Notes under the pieces: model-generated
Told to the model about the DNA's origin: nothing
The model's database searches: none
What the model saw: the letters and a program-made list of their open reading frames with translations, nothing else
DNA from: JBDRKN01 sp043813955
GTDB taxonomy: Bacteria; Patescibacteriota; Patescibacteriia; Patescibacteriales; Patescibacteriaceae
DNA length: 10,229 bases
Direction of reading: 5' to 3'
Assembly (NCBI GenBank): GCA_043813955.1
Contig: JBDRKN010000005.1
Coordinates: 1-10,229, forward strand
Shown here: positions 5,149-10,229 of the stretch, piece after piece
Position numbering within the stretch: the first letter of the stretch is position 1
Layout: each line of letters starts with the position of its first letter
Translations under genes and position numbers: made by a program

Positions 5149-5565
5149 ATGAAATCAAGTAAGTTAAAATTAATAAAAATCGGAGGTTTTCTTATAATCT
5201 TTTTCTTTGGATTGCTTTTGGGTAATATTGGTTTTAATCCAAAGGAAACGGCTTTTGAAAATTTAAGTTCAGCAGACATGCATAGCACGATAATTAAGCA
5301 AAGAGATTATGCTATTGCTCAAGCTGTAGAAGCAAGCGATTATCGATGTTGTATTGAACCGGCTTGTACTATGTGTTATATGGAGGCAAATAAGTGGAAT
5401 AATTTTACTCCAAGTACTTGTGCTTGTGATGATTTTATTGCGCGAGGAGAAGAGCCATGTCCGCAATGCGGACGCAGCTTAGCCGATATACATGATGAAA
5501 CTAATAGTTCTTGTGATATCGCAGACTTAACAAATCCTGCTTGTAGCTCATCTGAAGATAAATAA
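5149..5565 (+). CDS. Membrane-anchored cysteine-rich protein (10 Cys), putative surface copper binder
   Basis: This 138-residue protein has a short basic N-terminus, one membrane segment (about residues 11-29) and an outside domain. That domain holds ten cysteines: 67, 68, 73, 76, 91, 93, 104, 107, 122 and 132. The core reads RCCIEPACTMCYMEA, then a W-N-N-F spacer, TCACDDFIARGEEPCPQC, and a less ordered tail with Cys122 and Cys132. CxxC, CxC and CPxC groups fit Cu(I) binding or a metal-sulfur site. I recall similar unnamed proteins in CPR genomes and partial resemblance to PCYCF-motif proteins, but no defined function. It sits between csoR and the DUF2318 gene, starting immediately after the csoR stop. 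Its role in copper handling is inferred from that position and the cysteine density. Confidence 0.75.
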   Translation: MKSSKLKLIKIGGFLIIFFFGLLLGNIGFNPKETAFENLSSADMHSTIIKQRDYAIAQAVEASDYRCCIEPACTMCYMEANKWNNFTPSTCACDDFIARGEEPCPQCGRSLADIHDETNSSCDIADLTNPACSSSEDK

Positions 5566-5570
5566 TAACC

Positions 5571-6101
5571 ATGAAGATTAAACAAATTATTATAGGTATT
5601 CTAACAGTTGCCGTTTTAGTTTTAATAATCATGCTCATCAGTTCGTTAGTGCCTAAGCAGGATAAACCAGCTATAACTAAGGAGACTAAAACCACAACAG
5701 TCAAAGATAACTTTTTAGGAGAGAAAGGTGAAACAGTGACTGCTGATTCAGGTAAAATTCTAATTAATGAATCAGATATTGACGATGGCAATATGCATGC
5801 CTTTAATTATTATTCTGAAAAGGAGGATAAAAGTATATATTTCTTTGTTCTTAAAGCTCCTGATGGCACATATCGCGTAGCAGCTAATGCCTGTGAAGTT
5901 TGTTTTGGAGCTAAAAAGGGCTTTAGGCAAGCAGGAGATTTAATTAAGTGTGATAATTGTGGCGTTACTTACAGCAAGAATAAAGTAGCCAAAGAAAAAG
6001 GCGGTTGTAATCCAGGGCCAATTGATAGTGATGCCAGTATTAGCAATGGCCAGGTAGTAATTAATCTATCTGATGTGGGAGCAGTCGCTTATTTATTTTA
6101 A
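5571..6101 (+). CDS. DUF2318 / FtrD-like membrane-anchored metal-binding protein
   Basis: This 176-residue protein has one N-terminal membrane helix (residues 5-27), a linker, and the DUF2318 domain (about 55-176). The signature is ANACEVCFGAKKGFRQ (Cys108, Cys111), LIKCDNCG (Cys127, Cys130) and KGGCNPGP (Cys146), with His76 in a GNMHAFNYY strand. The Pfam family is named for FtrD, the iron-sulfur-type membrane component of the FtrABCD iron uptake system. Its members use the CxxC pairs to bind metal or a cluster outside the membrane. Here the context is copper, between the ten-cysteine protein and the HMA-DsbD-cupredoxin fusion. A role in Cu oxidation state or transfer is likely but unproven. 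It starts five bases after the previous stop. Confidence 0.85.
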   Translation: MKIKQIIIGILTVAVLVLIIMLISSLVPKQDKPAITKETKTTTVKDNFLGEKGETVTADSGKILINESDIDDGNMHAFNYYSEKEDKSIYFFVLKAPDGTYRVAANACEVCFGAKKGFRQAGDLIKCDNCGVTYSKNKVAKEKGGCNPGPIDSDASISNGQVVINLSDVGAVAYLF

Positions 6102-6110
6102 GTTAATATT

Positions 6111-7808
6111 ATGATAAAGAAATTAAAATTAATTATTGGTCATTTACAAAGCGACAATGACCAAAATAAATTAGAAACTGCAGTAAACATCTTGGCTGGC
6201 ATTAAGTCAGCTAAGGTTGATCTTAGAACTAATAGTTTTGAAGTAGAATATGAAGATAGTTTGATTAACCAAGCAAAGATTGCGGATAAGGTTGAGGAGC
6301 TGGGCTATTCTGTTAAAAAGCAAGAAGCAGAGAGGGAAAAAATCAATGAACAGACTTATTTTGTCAAAGGCATGCATTGCGCCAGCTGTGAAGTAGTGAT
6401 TGAAAGAGAGCTGACAAAATTGCCAAATGTTAAATCTGTTGATGCTTCTAATCATAAAGGAAGCGTTTTAATTGAATATACTAACCAAGCTCTATCAGTA
6501 GATAAACTCAACCAGATGTTTAAAGCTGATAATTATAGTTTCTCTGATATGCTAATTCAAGAAACTAAGACAGGAGGTAGGCTGTATAATATGATTTTCA
6601 CAGCAGGCATAGCTATTGCTTTTATTTTAGTTTTTGTGCTTTTGAAAGGAAGCGGGCTATCAGCTTTAATAAATGTTAATGATTCCTCAGCTTTACCAAT
6701 GTTTTTACTCTTTGGTTTGATGGCTGGTTTTTCCAGCTGCGCTGCTTTGGTTGGTGGCATTATCTTGTCAATGTCTAAGCAATGGGGAGAATTATATTCT
6801 TCTAAAAATTCTATGATAGAGCAATCACAGCCGCATTTTCTATTCAATGCTGGACGTCTAGCTTCTTATGCTGTTTTAGGCGCTGTTTTAGGAGGAGTTG
6901 GCAGTGCTTTGCAATTATCATTAAGTTTTAGCACTTTTCTAATTTTTGCTGTTTCTTTATTAATGATTTTCTTGGCTTTGCAGATGATGGGTGTCAAAGC
7001 CTTGCAAAGATTTCAGATTTCTATGCCTAAGTTTGCCACCAGATATGTGGCTGACCAAGCTAACTTTAAAGGCAAGCATATGCCTTTTATCATGGGAGCA
7101 GCTACGTTTTTACTGCCTTGCGGTTTTACTATAACTGCTCAGAGCTTAGCCTTGACTTCTGGCAGCGCTATTCAAGGCGGACTAATCATGCTTTTCTTTG
7201 CTATTGGCACTTTGCCAGGCCTTTTAGCCATTGGCTTATCTAGCGTCAAATTTATTAAAAAACCTCATTTAGCTAATAAGTTTTTACGTATAGCTGGGAT
7301 TATTGTGCTTTTCTTTGCCATCTTTAATATCAATTCACAGCTTAATGTTATGGGCTGGAAGAGCTTGGATGACATTAATTTTAATGCTAATAATATTGTA
7401 TCAGCTGAAGATGGTTTTCCAGAGATAGTTAATGGCGTCCAAATCCTTAAAATGGACGCTTTGTCCTATGGCTATGAACCAAATAGATTGAAAGTTAGAG
7501 CCGGCATTCCTGTTAGATGGGAGATTAATGACAAGGGCACTAGCGGCTGTACTAATGCTGTTATGTCTAAAGGCTTGTTTGATGGAGAAATTAAATTAAC
7601 ACCAGGCCAGGTTAGCATTAAGGAATTTACTCCAGAAAAACCAGGAAGATACAAGTTTAGCTGTTGGATGGGCATGATTTCCGGCACTATAGATGTAGTA
7701 GAGATATCTGACGATGGTTCTGCCGTGTCCTTGCCTGGTAATGTAAAAGAAGTTGATTCAGGAGCTAAAGGCTGCGGTTGCGGAGGAGGATCAACTTGTG
7801 GAAAATAG
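6111..7808 (+). CDS. HMA-HMA-DsbD-like membrane-cupredoxin fusion protein
   Basis: This is a 565-residue multidomain copper protein. Residues 1-70 are HMA-like by pattern (ending VEELGYSVKK) but lack the metal-binding CxxC. Residues 82-150 are a canonical HMA domain with KGMHCASC (Cys90, Cys93). Residues 160-410 are a polytopic domain of the DsbD_2/TauE-SafE-like type, with FSSCAALVGG (Cys210) and FLLPCGFTITAQ (Cys337). Residues 435-532 form a cupredoxin-like beta domain ending GRYKFSCWMGM (Cys518, Met520, Met522), with a possible further ligand at Cys480. The tail GCGCGGGSTCG adds three cysteines. The cytosolic HMA probably delivers Cu(I), and the outer cupredoxin receives or donates it. Similar fusions occur beside copper genes in other bacteria. 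Direction of copper movement is not determinable. It lies nine bases after the DUF2318 gene. Confidence 0.85.
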   Translation: MIKKLKLIIGHLQSDNDQNKLETAVNILAGIKSAKVDLRTNSFEVEYEDSLINQAKIADKVEELGYSVKKQEAEREKINEQTYFVKGMHCASCEVVIERELTKLPNVKSVDASNHKGSVLIEYTNQALSVDKLNQMFKADNYSFSDMLIQETKTGGRLYNMIFTAGIAIAFILVFVLLKGSGLSALINVNDSSALPMFLLFGLMAGFSSCAALVGGIILSMSKQWGELYSSKNSMIEQSQPHFLFNAGRLASYAVLGAVLGGVGSALQLSLSFSTFLIFAVSLLMIFLALQMMGVKALQRFQISMPKFATRYVADQANFKGKHMPFIMGAATFLLPCGFTITAQSLALTSGSAIQGGLIMLFFAIGTLPGLLAIGLSSVKFIKKPHLANKFLRIAGIIVLFFAIFNINSQLNVMGWKSLDDINFNANNIVSAEDGFPEIVNGVQILKMDALSYGYEPNRLKVRAGIPVRWEINDKGTSGCTNAVMSKGLFDGEIKLTPGQVSIKEFTPEKPGRYKFSCWMGMISGTIDVVEISDDGSAVSLPGNVKEVDSGAKGCGCGGGSTCGK

Positions 7809-7818
7809 ATAAAAGTAT

Positions 7819-9990
7819 ATGAAAAAAATTTCTTTAGATATTACAGGCATGCATTGCGCTAGTTGTGCTGTGAATATTAAAAATAGTTTAGAAAAAGCAG
7901 AGGGTGTGCAATCAGCTGATGTTAATTTTGCTACTGCTAAGGCTGAAGTTAATTACGATGAAAGCAAAGTTAGCCTTGAGGCTATTAAGGAGAATATTGT
8001 TTCAGGCGGTTATACTATCAAGGGAGAAAGCCAAGACAAAGGTCACCATCATAGCGAAGAAGATAGTAAAAAACAAAAACATAGAGTTATTGCTTCAATT
8101 ATCTTAACCATTCCTTTAGTCATTAGGATGTTTTGGGCCTGGGAAGTTCCAGGCGAGATTTGGAATATTGCCATTACTGATTGGATTCAGCATGATTTAG
8201 CTTTTATTATTGTTTTCTTTTTTGGTTGGACTTTTCATAAACATGCTTGGAAACAGATTAAGAAATTTCAATTCAGCATGGACAGCCTTATTTCTCTAGG
8301 CACTTTAACAGCATATTTCTATAGTCTTTTTGTTTTGTTTAATAATGGGCATTTATACTTTGAAAGCGCTGCTGCCATTATTTCTCTTATTCTCTTGGGC
8401 AAATATTTTGAAGTCAAGAGCAGGGGCAAGGCTAGCCAGGCTATGAAAAAGTTGATGGAATTAGGAGTTAAAAAAGCTAGAGTGTTTGTTGATAACAAGG
8501 AAGTTGAAAAAGATATTGATGATATCAGGGTTAATGAAATTTTAGTAATTAAGCCAAGTGAAAAAATACCCTTAGATGGCGTGGTTATTGAGGGCCAGTC
8601 TAATGTTAATGAAGCCATGCTAACAGGTGAAAGTCTGCCTGTGTTTAAAGAAAAAGATTCTAAAGTTTTTGGCGCTACTCTTAACCAAGACGGCCTTATT
8701 AAAATTAAGGTAACTAGAATTGGCAAAGATACTGTTTTAGCTCAGATTATTAAGACAGTCGAGGAAGCACAGAAATTTAAAGCTCCAATGCAGAGATTAG
8801 CTGACAAGATTTCTAGCATTTTTGTGCCAGCAGTTATTGTTATCGCCATTTTAACCTTTGTTGGCTGGTATTTAGCTACTAAAGACTTATCTACAAGTAT
8901 TATTAATGCTGTGGCAGTTTTGATTATTGCATGTCCTTGCGCTTTGGGATTAGCTGCTCCAATGGCCGTAATGGTTGGCACTAGTGTTGGGGCTAAGAAT
9001 GGAATTTTAATTAAAAATGGCGAGAGTTTTGAAAAGGCTAAGAATATTGATGTTATAGTTTTTGACAAGACAGGCACTTTGACAGAGGGCAAGCCAGAAG
9101 TACAAAAAGTGCTAGTTAATGAGAATACTAAATTTGAAGAGCAGAGGATAATCAAGATAGCTGGTTCATTAGCTTCTAATTCAGAGCATCCATTATCAAA
9201 GGCTGTGGCTCAAATGGCAGAGGATAAGAAGATTGAATTAATCGGCTTAAATAATTTTAAGGAAATTCCTGGCAAGGGAGTTATGGCTAAATCTCAAGAA
9301 CAAGAGATTAATATTCTTTTAGGTAATAAAAAACTATTAGTTGATAATAATTTAGATTTAACTTGGGCTGAGCAAACCATTAAGCAATGCAAGGATAGCG
9401 GAGGCACATTATTATTTCTAGCTCATGGACAAGAGGTGATAGGCGGCTTCTTAATTACTGATCAGATCAAGGCTAGCGCTAAGGAGACTATAAAAGAGAT
9501 TAAAGAGATGAATTTAGAAGTAATTATGATTAGCGGAGACAATCAGCAGACAGCGCAATCTGTGGCTAAACAAATTGGTATTACTGAGGTAGTGGCAGAA
9601 GTATTGCCTCAAGAAAAGCAGGACCAGGTCAAGAAATTACAAGCTAAAGGCAAGAAGGTTGTCTTTGTTGGTGATGGCATCAATGATGCCCCATCATTAA
9701 TACAAGCTGACCTGGGCATTTCCATGGGTTCTGGCACAGATATAGCTAAAGAATCAGGAAATATTATTTTAATGAAAAATGATCCTCTTAAAGTAGTTCA
9801 ATCTATTAAATTATCTAAAAAGACCTTTAATGTTATTAAGCAGAATATGTTCTGGGCTTTTTTCTATAACATAGTGGCGATTCCTTTGGCCATTGCTGGT
9901 ATTATTACTCCAATGATTGCTGCTATAGCTATGAGTTTCTCTAGTATTTCAGTAATTTCTAATAGTCTAAGGATTTACAAGGATAGGTAA
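7819..9990 (+). CDS. copA: Copper-exporting P1B-1 ATPase CopA
   Basis: This 723-residue Cu(I)-translocating P-type ATPase is of normal length. It has one N-terminal HMA domain with GMHCASC (Cys13, Cys16), then a short His-rich linker (HHH at 76-78). TGES (269-272) lies in the actuator domain, and the transmembrane metal site is CPC (372-374). The phosphorylated Asp416 is in DKTGT, the P1B-specific His457-Pro458 lies in NSEHPLSKA, and GDGIND spans 618-623. Tyr683-Asn684 and Met705-x-x-Ser708-Ser709 complete the TM7/TM8 Cu(I) signature of subgroup P1B-1. It pumps Cu(I) out of the cytosol. The start at ATG 7819, ten bases after the fusion gene, places the HMA at the very N-terminus. No separate CopZ chaperone is in the operon, so the HMA domains of this protein and the fusion may fill that role. 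An intrinsic terminator follows. Confidence 0.96.
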   Translation: MKKISLDITGMHCASCAVNIKNSLEKAEGVQSADVNFATAKAEVNYDESKVSLEAIKENIVSGGYTIKGESQDKGHHHSEEDSKKQKHRVIASIILTIPLVIRMFWAWEVPGEIWNIAITDWIQHDLAFIIVFFFGWTFHKHAWKQIKKFQFSMDSLISLGTLTAYFYSLFVLFNNGHLYFESAAAIISLILLGKYFEVKSRGKASQAMKKLMELGVKKARVFVDNKEVEKDIDDIRVNEILVIKPSEKIPLDGVVIEGQSNVNEAMLTGESLPVFKEKDSKVFGATLNQDGLIKIKVTRIGKDTVLAQIIKTVEEAQKFKAPMQRLADKISSIFVPAVIVIAILTFVGWYLATKDLSTSIINAVAVLIIACPCALGLAAPMAVMVGTSVGAKNGILIKNGESFEKAKNIDVIVFDKTGTLTEGKPEVQKVLVNENTKFEEQRIIKIAGSLASNSEHPLSKAVAQMAEDKKIELIGLNNFKEIPGKGVMAKSQEQEINILLGNKKLLVDNNLDLTWAEQTIKQCKDSGGTLLFLAHGQEVIGGFLITDQIKASAKETIKEIKEMNLEVIMISGDNQQTAQSVAKQIGITEVVAEVLPQEKQDQVKKLQAKGKKVVFVGDGINDAPSLIQADLGISMGSGTDIAKESGNIILMKNDPLKVVQSIKLSKKTFNVIKQNMFWAFFYNIVAIPLAIAGIITPMIAAIAMSFSSISVISNSLRIYKDR

Positions 9991-10057
9991 ATACCAGATC
10001 TTAACAAGCAATATTTAGATTGAAATTAGAAGATTAATCAAATTTTTACAAGAACAT

Positions 10058-10087
10058 AAAAATACTTTCTTAGCAAAGTGTTTTTTT
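10058..10087 (+). terminator. Intrinsic terminator of the copper operon
   Basis: A stem of about 11 bp pairs AAAAATACTTT (10058-10068) with AAAGTGTTTTT (10075-10085), with one G-U pair, around the loop CTTAGC. It ends in a run of seven T (10081-10087). It lies 67 bases after the copA stop. The intervening bases 9991-10057 show no gene or other structure. The G run of the adjoining insertion sequence begins directly after the T-tract. Confidence 0.8.
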
Positions 10088-10110
10088 GGGGCAATCAATA
10101 CAAGATGGAA
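10088..10110 (-). repeat. Putative terminal inverted repeat of an IS1595-family element
   Basis: The segment beginning GGGGCAATCAATACAAGATG lies between the copper-operon T-tract and the transposase stop, five bases outside the stop codon at 10115-10117. IS1595 elements carry short terminal repeats that start with G-rich sequence just outside the transposase gene. The matching repeat and target duplication lie beyond the window, so this is positional inference. Confidence 0.35.
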
Positions 10111-10114
10111 CAAG

Positions 10115-10229
10115 CTATAATGATTTTTCCAGATAGGTTAGCGGAGAATCAAAAATTTCTGGCGAGGAAAATCTGACGCAAAATTCACTCACGTATTCTG
10201 GCAGATATTCTGGGGTAACATGATGGTAC
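10115..10229 (-). mobile_element. IS1595-family (ISXO2-like) transposase, C-terminal 37 residues
   Basis: Read leftward from the window edge, the frame gives YHHVTPEYLPEYVSEFCVRF and then a diverged tail ending SPLTYLEKSL, with TAG at 10117-10115. 'YHHV.P..L..Y..EF..RF' is the characteristic end of the DDE_Tnp_IS1595 (ISXO2-like) transposase domain, where the usual continuation is NRR. Here it reads SSPEIFD. The frame is intact in the visible part. The catalytic residues are outside the window, so activity cannot be judged. The element faces the copA operon tail to tail and begins right after its terminator. Confidence 0.72.

Overview
Organism. The window is A+T-rich (about one third G+C by eye) and tightly packed. 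Start codons lack Shine-Dalgarno sequences, and TGA is used as an ordinary stop (ends at 1749 and 3490), so the code is table 11. A DUF5674 protein and a companion helical protein that I associate with Candidate Phyla Radiation (Patescibacteria) genomes point to a CPR bacterium. That placement is inference from gene content, not from a marker gene. Both window ends lie in what look like repeated or mobile sequences (a gene-end fragment at 1-102 that recurs near 3095-3142, and an IS1595-type transposase end at 10115-10229). The window may therefore be a whole metagenomic contig that broke at repeats.

Region 1 (about 99-2962, + strand) is an arsenic or organoarsenical resistance operon: arsR, a small CPTC thioredoxin-fold protein, an ArsP-type permease, an ArsF-type lipoprotein with a CYSC motif, and an ArsG-type membrane protein. 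A near-consensus promoter overlaps a perfect palindrome. The same half-sites (ATCAAT-N4-ATTGAT) recur before the second gene, so ArsR probably controls both its own promoter and the structural genes. The paired cysteines suggest a thiol-electron relay from cytosol to cell surface as well as efflux.

Region 2 (2975-3142) is a G+C-richer stretch that looks like a decayed end of a protein gene, homologous to the fragment at 1-102. The two remnants flank the ars operon in the same orientation. Region 3 (3143-3856) is a translationally coupled pair, DUF5674 plus a 108-residue conserved protein, followed by a 15-bp perfect hairpin. Region 4 is a minus-strand aldo/keto reductase (3894-4715) with its own nearly leaderless promoter.

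Region 5 (4801-10087, + strand) is a copper operon: csoR, an exported ten-cysteine protein, a DUF2318/FtrD-like protein, a 565-residue HMA-HMA-DsbD-like-cupredoxin fusion, and a CopA-type P1B-1 ATPase. It ends in an intrinsic terminator. The promoter (TTGACA-N17-TACTAT) overlaps interlocking inverted repeats that look like the CsoR operator. CsoR would release the promoter on binding Cu(I), CopA would export Cu(I), and the surface-anchored Cys-rich, DUF2318 and cupredoxin modules would accept, oxidise or buffer it outside the membrane. An IS1595-family element abuts the terminator and runs off the right edge.
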